64,000 nucleotides of DNA from Haliscomenobacter hydrossis DSM 1100 (GCF_000212735.1 NC_015510.1:4155001-4219000); one strand, 5' to 3'. Shown: positions 42,150-52,755, counted from the stretch's first letter. Made by a program: numbers and translations. The notes: generated from the letters alone by a model not told the origin.

Positions 42150-45100
42150 ATGTCAAGAGTTTTAGTCAAGATTGCTAGGGACTTGAATGTCGGTACAGCT
42201 ACTATTGTGGACCACCTCAATAGTAAGGGCTTTGATATTGAAAATAAGCCCAACGCCAAGATTACCGATCCGATGTATGATGAATTGCTAAAACAGTTCC
42301 AAAAGTCAATCGAAATCAAAGACGCCGCTAAAAATGTCAACATTGGTTCTGTCCGGCCCAAGCCGGAAGTAGCGGAGGTAGTAGTACCCACTAAAGAAAA
42401 GCCAACCAACGAAGAAGACAGCGTGCAAAAAAATGAAGCGGAAAGTGAAAGCTACCGCGTCAAACTGCAAAAGCCAACCGTGCTAGGCAAAATTGACCTG
42501 AGCGAACGCTTGAAGCAGCGCATTGAAAAAACGAGCAATGAATCCGCTAATAAGCGCAAGGAAGAAACCCCTGCGCCAATCGAGGAGAAGACCGCTTCCC
42601 GTGAAGATGTTGCTGCTCCAGTAGTTGAAGAACAGCGAACACCAGAGCCAGTCAAAGAAAAACCCCTCGAACCACAAGCGACCGTGATCAGTAGTACTCC
42701 TCCTAGCGAAACACCTGTTAGTACAACCACTACCGGAGATTCAAATGTGCCGCAAGTTGTAGAAGGTGACCAACAAGGCCCCCCAGAAAATAACTTTTTG
42801 CGTGCAGAAACGCCCGAATTACGTGGTCTCAAAATTTTAGGGAAAATTGATACCGACAAATTTGAGCGCCCTCGTAAAAAAGAAAAACCGAAGGAACAAC
42901 CTCGGGGCAAAGCAGGAGGCCAACCTGGTCAACAAAATCGCGGCAATGCGCCACAGCAAGGTCAGGGAACTGGTCAAGGAACAGGCAATGCTGGCGGAGG
43001 CAACCCCAATAGAGAGGGTCAAAATAGAGACAACCGAGGGGACAACCGGAATAGACCCAATAATGGTCAACCCAACCCCAACCAACCCAATACCGGGGAC
43101 AACCGCAACCGTCCCAATACCGGGGACAACCGCAATCGACCCAGTACGGGCCAACCCAATACGGGCGACAACCGCAACCGCCCCGCAACTGGCCAACCCA
43201 ATACCGGTGGTGAAGGACAAAATCGTCGGCCACAAACCGAAGGTGGAGCACCATTAAGTGGTTCTGCTGCCGAGGATGCTAAGAAAAAACGCAAACGCAA
43301 ACGTAAAAAAGTATCCCCTGGCCAGGAAGGCCAACAAGGTCAAGGCCCAGGCCAAGGTCAGGGCAATAACCAGGGTGGCGGCAACAACCAGAATCAGGGT
43401 AATAACCAGGGCAGCAACCAGGGTGGCGGAGGCCAAGGTGGTCAGCGCCCCAACTACCAGGGTGGTGGAGGAGGATACAACAATAACAACAACAGCAACA
43501 ATCAACGTCCACGGCCTCAAAGCCAAACCCAGGGCGGCGGCAACCGACCAGCTGGAGGACAAGAGAGTACTGAAGTTTCACAACGCCAGATAGAAGAAAA
43601 AATCAAAGCAACCATGGCGCGTCTTTCCGGTGGTGGAAAGAAAAAGCGTCAGAAATTGCAACGGGATAAACGCGATCGTTTCCGCGAACGTCAGGAAATT
43701 CTCGAACAAGAAGCCGAAGGCGGCAAACTGCAGGTAACCGAGTTCATCTCGGTGTCTGAATTGGCCAGCGTGATGAACGTAGCCGTTACCGAGGTAATCA
43801 CTACCTGTTTAAGCTTGGGTGTAATCGTATCCATCAACCAACGCCTCGATGCCGAAATCATTGAATTGGTAGCCGGTGAGTTTGGACACGAAGTTGAATT
43901 CATCTCGGTAGAAGAGCAAGTTGGTGAAGAAATTGAAGCACCAGATGCGCCAGAGAATCTGCGCGACCGGGCTCCAATTGTAACCGTGATGGGTCACGTA
44001 GACCACGGTAAAACTTCGCTGCTCGATTATATTCGTAAAGCTAAAGTAGTAGAAGGTGAAGCTGGTGGGATTACCCAGCACATCGGTGCCTACGAAGTTG
44101 AATTAGAAGAGGGTCGCAAAATCACTTTCCTCGATACACCGGGTCACGAAGCCTTTACGGCGATGCGCGCACGGGGTGCCAAGGTAACCGACATCGCGAT
44201 CATCATCATCGCTGCGGACGATAGCATCATGCCTCAAACCCGGGAAGCCATCAGTCACGCACAAGCGGCTGGGGTTCCGATGGTGTTTGCCATCAACAAG
44301 GTGGACAAAGCGGGTGCTCGTCCTGAAAAGATTAAAGAAGAATTGGCGGGGATGAATATATTGGTGGAAGACTGGGGAGGTAAATTCCAATCCCAGGACA
44401 TTTCAGCCAAAACCGGTTTAGGCATCCCTGAGCTGATGGAAAAAATTCTGCTTGAAGCAGAATTGCTGGAACTTAAAGCCAATCCAAATCGCAAGGCCAC
44501 GGGCACAGTGCTGGAAGCAACCTTGGACAAAGGCCGTGGCTACGTCACCAAAATGCTGATTCAAAATGGTAGCCTGAAAGTGGGTGACACTTTTGTAGCG
44601 GGCGAATTTTCGGGTAAAGTACGAGCCATGCTCAACGAGCGCGGCAAACGTTTGACTACTTCTGGCCCGGCCACTCCGGTCATGGTACTCGGTTTGAGCG
44701 GTGCTCCCCAAGCGGGAGACCTGTTTAAGGTATACGAGAATGACCAGGAAGCACGCCAAATTGCAACCAAACGTTCGCAAATTGCCCGTGAGCAAGCCAA
44801 CAGAGCCACCAAGCGGATTTCGCTCGACGAAATTGGACGCCGTTTGGCCTTGGGCAGCTTCAAGGAATTGAACCTGATTGTGAAAGGGGACGTGGATGGC
44901 TCGGTAGAAGCCTTGGCCGACTCCTTAATCAAATTGTCGATCGAATCTGTACAGGTGAACGTGATCCACAAAGCAGTGGGTCAGATCATCGAATCAGATA
45001 TTCTTTTGGCTTCGGCTTCGGATGCCATCATCATTGGCTTCCAGGTTCGCCCATCCTCTACGGCACGCAAACTTGCCGAGCGTGAAGGAGTAGAAGTAAA

Positions 45101-45494
45101 AACTTACTCCATTATCTACGAGGCCATCGAAGAGGTCAGAGCCGCCATTGAAGGGATGCTTGAACCGACCAAGGAAGAAAAAATCACTGGTTTGGTGGAA
45201 ATCCGCGAAGTGTACAAAATCAGCAAAGTGGGCACCATTGCCGGTTGTTTGGTTTCAGAGGGAAAAATCGCCCGGAACAGCCACATCCGTGTGGTTCGCG
45301 ACGGCATCGTAGTCTTCCCCACACGCGAAGGAGCACACGGGGAAGTAGCTTCACTCAAGCGCTTCAAAGAAGACCAGCGTGAGGTAAAAGCGGGTCTGGA
45401 ATGCGGTTTGTCGATTAAAAACTACAACGACATCAAAGAAAATGATGTCATCGAAGTATACGAAATTATTGAGATCAAGCAGAAGTTGAGTTAA
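42150..45494 (+). CDS. infB: Translation initiation factor IF-2 with long low-complexity linker
   Basis: 1114 residues, longer than E. coli IF-2 (890). An N-terminal IF2N domain (1-50, [20 protein letters not shown]) is followed by a disordered stretch (about 60-500). Within it, repeats of NTGDNRNRP type (about 300-350) and [13 protein letters not shown] type (about 395-470) dominate. The GTPase domain has GHVDHGKTS (about 615), DTPGHEAF and NKVDKA. Domains C1 and C2 end the protein. It brings initiator tRNA to the 30S subunit. The repeat part is encoded by near-tandem DNA and could vary in length between strains. Confidence 0.98.
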   Translation: MSRVLVKIARDLNVGTATIVDHLNSKGFDIENKPNAKITDPMYDELLKQFQKSIEIKDAAKNVNIGSVRPKPEVAEVVVPTKEKPTNEEDSVQKNEAESESYRVKLQKPTVLGKIDLSERLKQRIEKTSNESANKRKEETPAPIEEKTASREDVAAPVVEEQRTPEPVKEKPLEPQATVISSTPPSETPVSTTTTGDSNVPQVVEGDQQGPPENNFLRAETPELRGLKILGKIDTDKFERPRKKEKPKEQPRGKAGGQPGQQNRGNAPQQGQGTGQGTGNAGGGNPNREGQNRDNRGDNRNRPNNGQPNPNQPNTGDNRNRPNTGDNRNRPSTGQPNTGDNRNRPATGQPNTGGEGQNRRPQTEGGAPLSGSAAEDAKKKRKRKRKKVSPGQEGQQGQGPGQGQGNNQGGGNNQNQGNNQGSNQGGGGQGGQRPNYQGGGGGYNNNNNSNNQRPRPQSQTQGGGNRPAGGQESTEVSQRQIEEKIKATMARLSGGGKKKRQKLQRDKRDRFRERQEILEQEAEGGKLQVTEFISVSELASVMNVAVTEVITTCLSLGVIVSINQRLDAEIIELVAGEFGHEVEFISVEEQVGEEIEAPDAPENLRDRAPIVTVMGHVDHGKTSLLDYIRKAKVVEGEAGGITQHIGAYEVELEEGRKITFLDTPGHEAFTAMRARGAKVTDIAIIIIAADDSIMPQTREAISHAQAAGVPMVFAINKVDKAGARPEKIKEELAGMNILVEDWGGKFQSQDISAKTGLGIPELMEKILLEAELLELKANPNRKATGTVLEATLDKGRGYVTKMLIQNGSLKVGDTFVAGEFSGKVRAMLNERGKRLTTSGPATPVMVLGLSGAPQAGDLFKVYENDQEARQIATKRSQIAREQANRATKRISLDEIGRRLALGSFKELNLIVKGDVDGSVEALADSLIKLSIESVQVNVIHKAVGQIIESDILLASASDAIIIGFQVRPSSTARKLAEREGVEVKTYSIIYEAIEEVRAAIEGMLEPTKEEKITGLVEIREVYKISKVGTIAGCLVSEGKIARNSHIRVVRDGIVVFPTREGAHGEVASLKRFKEDQREVKAGLECGLSIKNYNDIKENDVIEVYEIIEIKQKLS

Positions 45495-45518
45495 ACTTGC
45501 TTTGTTTGGATTCAAACC

Positions 45519-45567
45519 AATGGGTTGCTGCCTGGAATAATCGCCGGGCCGCAACCCATTTTTTTTG
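45519..45567 (+). terminator. Intrinsic terminator after infB
   Basis: AATGGGTTGC (45519-45528) pairs perfectly with GCAACCCATT (45551-45560) and eight T follow within the last arm and tail. Confidence 0.85.
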
Positions 45568-45593
45568 CTGAAAAACAAGGGATGGTTTTGGAC

Positions 45594-45629
45594 AAAAAAA
45601 AGCTGGGTAAGTCCAAATGACTTCCCAGC
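45594..45629 (-). terminator. Intrinsic terminator after the response regulator
   Basis: On the minus strand GCTGGG and CCCAGC pair with an inner AAGTC/GACTT extension, followed by eight T. Confidence 0.85.
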
Positions 45630-45654
45630 CGTAATCATAATCCCAAAAACTATT

Positions 45655-46374
45655 TTATGCTTCTTGATCCGACTTCACGAGCAATTGAAACCCATTGCCG
45701 TGAATGTTAACGATTTCGATATTGTCATCTCTACGTAAGTATTTGCGCAACTTGGTCACAAATACATCCATAGAACGGGCGGTGAAATAATTGTCTTCAC
45801 CCCAAATTTTGGATAGAGCTTCGGAACGTGGGAGGATGTCATTGACGTTTTGAGCAAACATTTTTAACAACGAAGCTTCCTTCGGGGAGAGCTTATGTTT
45901 CTCTTCCTCACCACTTTCTGCAAATGTAAGAATTCTTAATGGAAAATTAAAGTGATATTTACCGATAGAAAATTCTTTCACTTCATCTTTGAGTTCTGCC
46001 TTGGTTTGGCTCCGCTTTAAAATGGCGTGAATGCGGAAAAGCAACTCTTCAGAATTGAAGGGTTTGGAGATGTAGTCATCGGCACCGATGCGGAAACCTT
46101 CCAATACATCATCCTTCATCGTTTTTGCCGTGAGGAACACGATCGGCATTTCCCGGTCTTTCTCCCGAATTTCTCTAGCCAGGGTAAAACCATCCTTTTT
46201 GGGCATCATCACGTCGAAGATGCACAAGTCGTAGTGCCCTTTTTTGTAACTCTCCAGTCCTTCTACCCCATCTTTGGCCAATGTTACATCATAGTCGTGC
46301 ATTTCCAGATAGGAACGCAATACGTCACCAAAGTTTTGATCATCTTCTACGAGTAAAATTCTATTGTTTGCCAT
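45655..46374 (-). CDS. OmpR/RprY-like response regulator
   Basis: 239 residues. The receiver domain (5-118) has ILLVEDD, the phospho-acceptor Asp in LCIFDVMMPKKDG and the conserved Lys in YISKPF. The C-terminal winged-helix DNA-binding domain (about 140-232) contains LSPKEASLLKMFAQN and VDVFVTKLR-like residues. It is downstream of the kinase gene in the same direction and separated by a long hairpin (46391-46507). Resemblance to Bacteroides RprY is from memory of that family. Confidence 0.92.
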   Translation of the reverse strand: MANNRILLVEDDQNFGDVLRSYLEMHDYDVTLAKDGVEGLESYKKGHYDLCIFDVMMPKKDGFTLAREIREKDREMPIVFLTAKTMKDDVLEGFRIGADDYISKPFNSEELLFRIHAILKRSQTKAELKDEVKEFSIGKYHFNFPLRILTFAESGEEEKHKLSPKEASLLKMFAQNVNDILPRSEALSKIWGEDNYFTARSMDVFVTKLRKYLRRDDNIEIVNIHGNGFQLLVKSDQEA

Positions 46375-46390
46375 AAGCGTTTATTTTGGG

Positions 46391-46507
46391 GTTCGGGGGT
46401 TCGGGGGTTTGAGGGTTCGGGGTTCGAAGGTTCGAGGGTTGGAGCTTTAATCTCCTGAACCCTCGAACCCCCGAACCCCGAACCCTCAAACCCCCGAACC
46501 CCCGAAC
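46391..46507. repeat. GGTTCGGG-word inverted repeat with 50-bp arms
   Basis: Arms 46391-46440 and 46458-46507 match at 48 of 50 positions. The 17-nt loop can pair GGAG with CTCC and lengthen the stem. It lies between the kinase stop (46510) and the response regulator start (46374) within one likely transcript. Confidence 0.93.
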
Positions 46508-46509
46508 TT

Positions 46510-48003
46510 TCATGCTTCAACTTGAAATGGAAAAGTCAGTACAAAACTACTGCCCTTTCCGGGTTCACTTTTTACTTCTACCGAACCTTTGTGCGCGGTC
46601 ATCATCGCTTTTACATAGCTCAGACCCAGGCCAAAGCCCTTGACGTCGTGCAAATTACCCGTAGGTACGCGGTAAAATTTATCAAAAATTTGTTTTCTCG
46701 CCTCTTTACTGATGCCAATCCCGTTGTCTTGTACGGTAACCTCTACCCCATTGGAAATGTTGCGGGTTATGACGGTGATTTCCGGTTTGTCAGGCGAGTA
46801 CTTATCCGCGTTGTCCAAGAGATTGTTGATCACATTGGCCACATGGGTAAGGTCTCCTTCAATGGATGGTCTACTGGCATTGAGTAGGGTTTTTACAACC
46901 CCATCCCGTTTTTCTACCCGCAAGGAAATGTTTTCAACCGCCGCTTGAATGATCTCGTGCAAGTTCAGCTCAGTCAGCTTCAGGGAGAAATCTCGCTTGT
47001 CGAGCAAGGCCATTTGCAAGACTTTCTCTACCTGACTATTCATACGCTTATTTTCCTGTTTTATTATGTTGGCAAAGCGTTGTACTTTCTCCGGGTTGCT
47101 CAAGATCATTGGGGAAACTATCGAATCGGAAGCCAAAGAGATGGTTGCAATTGGTGTCTTGAACTCGTGCGTCATGTTGTTGATAAAATCGGTCTTCATT
47201 TCCGACAATTTCTTTTGGCGGAAAATAACCGTAAGGGTATACGCAAAACAGGATAAAATGATGGCGGCGAATAAAGCGGTTCCGGTAGCGTTTTTCCACA
47301 AGGAGCTCAGGATGATGTTGGTACGATTGGGAAAGTAAACCCTAAGTTCGCCCGGTGGCACTTTGGCGTTGTGAAAAACAGGCACCGAATTATCGGGGTT
47401 GTACAAACTGGAAGTGTTGTAGGTTGGAACGGGGGTTTTGTTGTCAAAATCATCATACACATAATGGCCATCTTCAATGATCATGACGTTTTTTTCATTG
47501 GACCAAATGCCATAGTGAAATTTGAATTTGCTATTTTTTGGATTAATGCCCCGTTTTTCAAATTCTTGATGGATAAGCAGGTCAAGATCTCCCACTTTTA
47601 TTCGTTCTTCCAGGGAGCGCATGCTTTTATTTTGATCAAAAAATGATTTTACCCCGGGATTATCCATCATTATTTTTACATAAAATTGCCGATCGGCATT
47701 GGGCATTCTATCCCAATCTTCCGGTTTGAAATTTTTGGACGAATTTTTCTGTTGGTCATTTGAACCGATAATTTGTTTTTCCTGATAGGCCAATGTAAAT
47801 CCATTGACGGATTCAATAAAATAGGTTTCCTCAAAATCCTCCAGGCGATCACTCACCTTTACCAGTGCCTCTTGGACGTTTTTATTGAATCGTTCCTCAT
47901 TCACGGACATGGAAGTACGGATCAGATCGATCTGAACCAAAATGACCCCCAGTACCGCTGCACTCATCAAACCAATGATTAACCAAATTGCTTTTTTGTT
48001 CAT
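46510..48003 (-). CDS. Sensor histidine kinase, RprX-like
   Basis: 497 residues. TM1 is at residues 5-27, a periplasmic sensor region extends to about 230, and TM2 lies around 235-260. The HisKA phospho-acceptor is in MTHEFKTPIATISL. The HATPase domain has NNLLDNADKYSPDKPE (N box), DNGIGIS (G1) and GFGLGLSYV (G2). It phosphorylates the regulator encoded just downstream. The sensed signal is unknown. Confidence 0.92.
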   Translation of the reverse strand: MNKKAIWLIIGLMSAAVLGVILVQIDLIRTSMSVNEERFNKNVQEALVKVSDRLEDFEETYFIESVNGFTLAYQEKQIIGSNDQQKNSSKNFKPEDWDRMPNADRQFYVKIMMDNPGVKSFFDQNKSMRSLEERIKVGDLDLLIHQEFEKRGINPKNSKFKFHYGIWSNEKNVMIIEDGHYVYDDFDNKTPVPTYNTSSLYNPDNSVPVFHNAKVPPGELRVYFPNRTNIILSSLWKNATGTALFAAIILSCFAYTLTVIFRQKKLSEMKTDFINNMTHEFKTPIATISLASDSIVSPMILSNPEKVQRFANIIKQENKRMNSQVEKVLQMALLDKRDFSLKLTELNLHEIIQAAVENISLRVEKRDGVVKTLLNASRPSIEGDLTHVANVINNLLDNADKYSPDKPEITVITRNISNGVEVTVQDNGIGISKEARKQIFDKFYRVPTGNLHDVKGFGLGLSYVKAMMTAHKGSVEVKSEPGKGSSFVLTFPFQVEA

Positions 48004-48167
48004 CCTGAGTATAAACTATAGTAGCCTGAGCACTTTCTCAGCTACAAGATACGAAGCACTTTATATTTGTGTAGTCTGGTTTATTAACAAAAGTTAAAAT
48101 AAACCTGTTGCAAAATTAGCCGATTTGTAACGGAGGCGCTTTACTTTAACGTAGAATTAACCTATGC

Positions 48168-48283
48168 GGGGCGATGAAAAAATAAGTGTTCATTATGCCA
48201 GAGGATCAGCTAAGTAAACGGTTCATTTCAAGTGTCTTAGCTAATCCTTTGACCTAACAAAAATGAACACTTATTTTTGCCCC
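48168..48283. repeat. 116-bp inverted repeat whose right arm encodes a protein C-terminus
   Basis: GGGGC plus AAAATAAGTGTTCATT on the left pairs with AATGAACACTTATTTT plus GCCCC on the right; an inner CAGCTAAG/CTTAGCTA pair is visible. The right arm is in frame with the DUF5691 gene and codes for its last residues and stop. Confidence 0.85.
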
Positions 48284-49810
48284 ACTACGATGTGAAAATG
48301 TTTTAATCATTTTTGCCCTAAACTGGATTACGGTAAGCATCCGGTCTATTTCGGCTTGCCAGCGTTGGCCGAGTGCAGCTTCAATGTTCCAGTCGCTGTT
48401 GAGTTGATTAAAAAGCCCTGGGTTGCATTGGTAAGCCAAGGCTTTGAGCAAGCGGGCATAATGCCAGATGTTCCAAAATGGATTTTCTCCGCCGGCTAAA
48501 AAACGTTTGAATGGATGGAGCAGCGCCAGGGTTAGTTCATCACTCCAGGTATGCGCATTGGCGCAAAGCACAAAGGTCGCCGCCTGGTCATCCTCCAGTA
48601 AATATTGCCTTTTTTGCAGCAAAGGAACCATTAATTTGTGCAAAGACGCTTCCGGCAATTGTTGCAACAGGTGTCGGCCAGCGGTAGTTTTCCAACTGCT
48701 GGCGTTTTCGTTATTGAGCCACCAATCGGCCAGTGCTTCTTGCCAGCTGAGATCATGATGCAACAAACAAGCATCGGTCAAGGCTTGTACCCAACTTTCT
48801 TCCCGGTCTTGTTGCGCAAATAGGGAGATGGTCGTTTCGGGAGAAAGTCCCCAATACCATTGCCAATCCTGTGGGGGCAAGCGCCGGATGAGTTGAAACA
48901 GCCATGCACTGCGCTGGTTGAGGGTAAAAGGGCTTTTGCCACTGATTTCCACGCCATCTTTGCGCCACGGTTCAGGGGCTTCAGCGGGCAAATTCAAACT
49001 TAATTTTTGCCCGCTTACCACAATACAAGCAGAGAGATAATCGCGATAACGCCCCAGCAACGCCGAGTTGGGAATACAAGCCAGCAATTCTGCGGCCATT
49101 TGTCGGGTTTCTTTGCGGCGCTCTTGTAAACATTCTTCTAAAAAAGCTTCATCCGCTGAACCCAAACCTGGGCTTAGTGCGGCCAGGAGTTGGGCTTTTT
49201 GTGCGGGGTCTTCCTCTGCCCAGGTTGACTGTAATAAGCGAAGCCCCAGCGCAGCATCCTGGGTACGCAGTTTGCGCAGCAAATCCGGACGTAGTACTCC
49301 GGGCGTTGTGTTCCATGCTCCAGGTTCTGCGGGTTCGTCAGCCAATTTTCGCCACTCCGGGTGTTGTTTTAGCAACCAGGTTCCCCGTGCGCCAATAGCC
49401 GTTTGGATGGTCTCCCAAAGGGATGGATCTTGCAAGCATTTTTGCAACAAAAGGGGCAAGGTTTGTCTGGGCAGTACCTGTTGGGCTTGCTGTAACCAGC
49501 GAACCCATTCTGGTAAAGCGTCCGGGTATTTTCCATCTAAAATATCCTGCAAGCAACGGGCAGATTCGGCGCTGCATTCTGGTTCGATTTCTTGAGTAGG
49601 GGGAGGAAGCAATTGCGCAGTCCAAACGGGTAAAGGAAAACCCGCACGTTGCCATTGTCGATGGAAAACCAGGGCTTGCGCCACAACTTTTTCAGGCAAT
49701 TCGGAGTTATTCAATCCTTGTTCTTGCCAATACATCAGCAAGCCGTCGGAGACAGGCGCTCGATCCGTTCCCAAAAGTACCAGCGTTTGTAGCTCTGCTA
49801 AATGGTTCAT
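48254..49810 (-). CDS. DUF5691-like helical-repeat protein
   Basis: 518 residues, no signal peptide. GARGTWLLKQHPEWRKL, a Trp-Gly-type stretch, and LRTQDAALGLRLLQSTWAEEDPAQKAQLLAALSPGL followed by ADEAFLEECLQERRKETRQMAAELLACIPNS is the pattern I know for DUF5691. In many bacteria such genes neighbour a SWIM zinc-finger protein, a MoxR-type AAA ATPase and a VWA protein; none is in this window. The last about nine residues (GAKISVHFC) come from an inverted-repeat arm, so the ancestral end may differ. The family assignment is from memory. Confidence 0.7.
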   Translation of the reverse strand: MNHLAELQTLVLLGTDRAPVSDGLLMYWQEQGLNNSELPEKVVAQALVFHRQWQRAGFPLPVWTAQLLPPPTQEIEPECSAESARCLQDILDGKYPDALPEWVRWLQQAQQVLPRQTLPLLLQKCLQDPSLWETIQTAIGARGTWLLKQHPEWRKLADEPAEPGAWNTTPGVLRPDLLRKLRTQDAALGLRLLQSTWAEEDPAQKAQLLAALSPGLGSADEAFLEECLQERRKETRQMAAELLACIPNSALLGRYRDYLSACIVVSGQKLSLNLPAEAPEPWRKDGVEISGKSPFTLNQRSAWLFQLIRRLPPQDWQWYWGLSPETTISLFAQQDREESWVQALTDACLLHHDLSWQEALADWWLNNENASSWKTTAGRHLLQQLPEASLHKLMVPLLQKRQYLLEDDQAATFVLCANAHTWSDELTLALLHPFKRFLAGGENPFWNIWHYARLLKALAYQCNPGLFNQLNSDWNIEAALGQRWQAEIDRMLTVIQFRAKMIKTFSHRSGAKISVHFC

Positions 49811-49901
49811 TTTTAGCGCAAGTTGGTTTTATGTTCAATTTAGTCTTATTTTGTAAGCACAAGCACTGTTTTTGTACCTACTCATTTCTATAACACTCAA
49901 G

Positions 49902-51683
49902 ATGGATTACCGTCGCCTTTTTGACCTCTTCGGATATCAGGAAGCTCGTTTCTCCAACGAGACTGCCCTCGCCTACAAACGACAAGGGCAGAGCATGGTG
50001 TTTTCTACCCGCGATTGCCAACACAAGATAAATCAAGTTAGCGCATTTTTGTTGAGAATGGGGTTGCGTCGGGGTGAACGGGTAGCGATCATGGCCAAAC
50101 ATGGTAGTCCTTTCTGGAATTTTTTGGATTTTGGCATGCAACAAATTGGGCTCATTGTGGTGCCGCTTCATGCTACTTCCGGCGTGGAAGAGCTGCGGTT
50201 TATTTTGCAAGATGCCGCCATTCGCGCTTGTTTTACGGATACGGAAGAGCTGTATGCCACCATTCATAACCTGCAAACCGAAAGTCCAGACCTGGAGTGG
50301 GTAGTTCCTTTTTATCCACTTGCTGGTGTAAATCCGTGTTTGTTGGATTTACTGGCGGAGCCATCAAGTGAAGAGCTGGAAACGATAAAAATCCTTCGGG
50401 AGAGTGTGGTCGAAAACGATTTGGCCACCATCATTTACACTTCCGGCACCACTGGGAGGCCCAAAGGAGTCATGCTTTCGCACCAAAACATCATCAGCAA
50501 CATTAAGTCTACTATTGCTCTCCTTCCGGTCAATTGTGACAAAAAGACGCTTAGTTTTTTGCCCTTGAGCCACATTTTTGAACGAATGGTGATTTATACT
50601 TATGTTGCAGTAGGTGCAAGTGTAACTTATGCCGAGGGGCAAGAGCAACTCTTGAGCAACTTGCGCGAAGTCCGTCCTCACTACATCACTGCGGTACCTT
50701 TGATTATTGAACGATTGGTTGAACAAATCATGGCCAATTCAAAGAAGGGGTCTTTTTTACGGAAAAGAATCATAAAATGGGCCATTGAATTGGGCAAAAA
50801 TTATTACGACAGCAAGCGGCAACCTCTGGCTTATTGGCTGCGTCTTAGCTTGGCGAGAATTTTGGTGTTTAACCGCTGGCGAAAGATGTTTGGTGGTCGT
50901 GTGGAGGGAATAGTAGTGGGTGCAGCGGCGTTAAACCCTGTATTGGGGCGCTTGTTTTCTGCGGCAGGGCTTAAAGTCAGAGAGGGGTATGGGCTGACCG
51001 AAACATCACCCGTCATCGCGTTCAATCGTTTTGAACCCGGTGGCTCACGGTTTGGTACAGTGGGTATGCCCATTCCGGGGGTAGAGGTACGCATCGTTAA
51101 TCCAGATGAAGAGGGTGCCGGAGAAGTGCAAGTTAAAGGCCCGAATGTCATGTTGGGTTACTACCAACAGCCCGAAGCCAGCCGTGAGGTCATGACCGAG
51201 GACGGGTGGTTTCGTACTGGTGATGTGGGCATGTGGGTCCACAAACGCTTTTTGAAACTCAAAGGGCGACAAGACGACATGTTCAAAACGGGTGCTGGCA
51301 AGTTTATTGCTCCAGAAGCGGTTGAAAAACAATTGCTTCACTCTGAATACATCAGTCAGTGCCTGGTTGCTGGAGCTAGTCGCCCGGCGCCCTATGCATT
51401 GATTGTACCCCGGTTTGATAAATTGGAAGAATGGTGTAAAGCTCAAAAAGTACACTGGACTGCGCCTCAGTTTATGGTGCTTAATCCACGAGTGCAGCGT
51501 TTTTTTGAACAAGAACTGGCGCGACTCAATCAAGATTTACCCCCCTACCAGCAAGTTCAACAGTTTTTGCTGCTGCATGAACCTTGGACAGAGCACAGTG
51601 GGGAGATGACCGCAACGATGAAATTACGCCGTAAACGGATTTTGGAAACCCACGTTAAAGCCATTAATGAACTTTATTCATAA
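49902..51683 (+). CDS. Long-chain acyl-CoA ligase (AMP-forming), copy 1
   Basis: 593 residues from ATG 49902 (MDYRRLFDLFG); the frame is open 10 codons earlier. The AMP-binding motif TIIYTSGTTGRPKGVMLSH, the fatty-acyl ligase motif GYGLTETSPVIAFN and DGWFRTGDVGMWV followed by LKLKGRQDDMFKTGAGKFI are all intact. It activates fatty acids to acyl-CoA through acyl-AMP. It is followed closely by the CotH-like gene and resembles the ligase at 52883. Confidence 0.92.
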   Translation: MDYRRLFDLFGYQEARFSNETALAYKRQGQSMVFSTRDCQHKINQVSAFLLRMGLRRGERVAIMAKHGSPFWNFLDFGMQQIGLIVVPLHATSGVEELRFILQDAAIRACFTDTEELYATIHNLQTESPDLEWVVPFYPLAGVNPCLLDLLAEPSSEELETIKILRESVVENDLATIIYTSGTTGRPKGVMLSHQNIISNIKSTIALLPVNCDKKTLSFLPLSHIFERMVIYTYVAVGASVTYAEGQEQLLSNLREVRPHYITAVPLIIERLVEQIMANSKKGSFLRKRIIKWAIELGKNYYDSKRQPLAYWLRLSLARILVFNRWRKMFGGRVEGIVVGAAALNPVLGRLFSAAGLKVREGYGLTETSPVIAFNRFEPGGSRFGTVGMPIPGVEVRIVNPDEEGAGEVQVKGPNVMLGYYQQPEASREVMTEDGWFRTGDVGMWVHKRFLKLKGRQDDMFKTGAGKFIAPEAVEKQLLHSEYISQCLVAGASRPAPYALIVPRFDKLEEWCKAQKVHWTAPQFMVLNPRVQRFFEQELARLNQDLPPYQQVQQFLLLHEPWTEHSGEMTATMKLRRKRILETHVKAINELYS

Positions 51684-51690
51684 CTTAATC

Positions 51691-52755
51691 ATGAGAAATC
51701 TACACCTTACAGCCCTTTGGTGCGGCTTATCAACCTTATTGCTTGCACCATTTTTGATATTTTCTCAAGCTACTACTACCCAGGTGGCAGCTACCAGTAC
51801 GGCAATCAGTTGGTTCGACCAACTTTTGCAAGAAGACAGCGTCGGCGCTTTGGAAATTCGCCTTGAGACGGATCTGAAATTATTGATGCGTGGCAAGACG
51901 GATGAAAAATACCAGGCCGCAGTGATCAAGTACAAAAATAAAGCCGGAGAAGAAAAAACCTACAATGCGGAGGTAAAAGCACGGGGAAAAACGCGCAAAG
52001 ACATATGTTTGCATCCACCGATTAAACTGAAAATCAAAAAAGCTGTCCTTACTGCAGAAGGATATTCGACACACAACGAGATGAAGATTGTGTGGGAATG
52101 CAAACCCTCCGGAGCTTTTGAGCAATTCATCTACAAAGAGTACCTGGCTTACCGTTTGTACAACTTGATTTCTCCGGCCAGCTTCCGGGCCAAGTTGGTA
52201 AAAATTAATTTGGTAGACTCCAACAATCCGGATAAAATCACCGAGAAAATTGGCTTTATCGTAGAAGATGAAGAACAAGTTGCCGAGCGTTTGGAAACCA
52301 CCATGATGGAAGAAAGACCCAAAGATACCAAACAATTTGCCCGTCAACATTTTTTGAACTTCGTGCTTTACGAATACATGATTGGCAATACAGACTGGGC
52401 CTTTGGCAACAGCCACAATGCCCGTTTCTTTGAGCTCAATACCACCAAAAAAGTGATCCCAGTGCCATACGATTTTGACTATTCGGGTTTGGTCAACGCA
52501 CCTTATGCGGTGCCTCATGAATCTATACCGATCGCAAATGTGCGGGAACGTTACTTTAAAGGAGGGACCGTCAACCAGCCAGAAGGCATGATTTTGCGCA
52601 AAAAATTCCTGGAGTCCAAAACCGCAGTACTTAATTTTATCAAAAACTTTTCACTTTTGGACAAGTTCAACCGAGAAGACGCCTTGTCGTACATCGAAGA
52701 TTTTTACAAGGAAATAGAGGATGAAAAACGCTTTCTCCGGGTGATTAATCCCTGA
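51691..52755 (+). CDS. Secreted CotH-like atypical kinase-related protein
   Basis: 354 residues from ATG 51691; an earlier in-frame ATG at 51667 overlaps the ligase gene. A signal peptide ends FLIFSQA. The core LYEYMIGNTDWAFGNSHNARFF and VPVPYDFDYSG resembles the catalytic and metal-binding segments of CotH protein kinases (GNxD...N and DxD). EVKARGKTRKDICLHPPIKLKI could be the N-lobe. Activity is unproven. It lies 7 bp after ligase 1 and about 127 bp before ligase 2. Confidence 0.65.
   Translation: MRNLHLTALWCGLSTLLLAPFLIFSQATTTQVAATSTAISWFDQLLQEDSVGALEIRLETDLKLLMRGKTDEKYQAAVIKYKNKAGEEKTYNAEVKARGKTRKDICLHPPIKLKIKKAVLTAEGYSTHNEMKIVWECKPSGAFEQFIYKEYLAYRLYNLISPASFRAKLVKINLVDSNNPDKITEKIGFIVEDEEQVAERLETTMMEERPKDTKQFARQHFLNFVLYEYMIGNTDWAFGNSHNARFFELNTTKKVIPVPYDFDYSGLVNAPYAVPHESIPIANVRERYFKGGTVNQPEGMILRKKFLESKTAVLNFIKNFSLLDKFNREDALSYIEDFYKEIEDEKRFLRVINP

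Noticed and set aside
43060-43220. Regularly spaced repeats that resemble a CRISPR array
   Set aside because: They are in frame within infB, encode NTGDNRNRP-type protein repeats and have no uniform spacers.
42829-43581. Several long open frames antisense to infB, rich in Gly, Val, Cys and Pro
   Set aside because: They mirror the low-complexity linker of infB and have no independent start signals or family features.
46391-46507. Repeated GGTTCG words like tRNA T-loops
   Set aside because: No acceptor, D or anticodon stems fit; the region is a simple inverted repeat.
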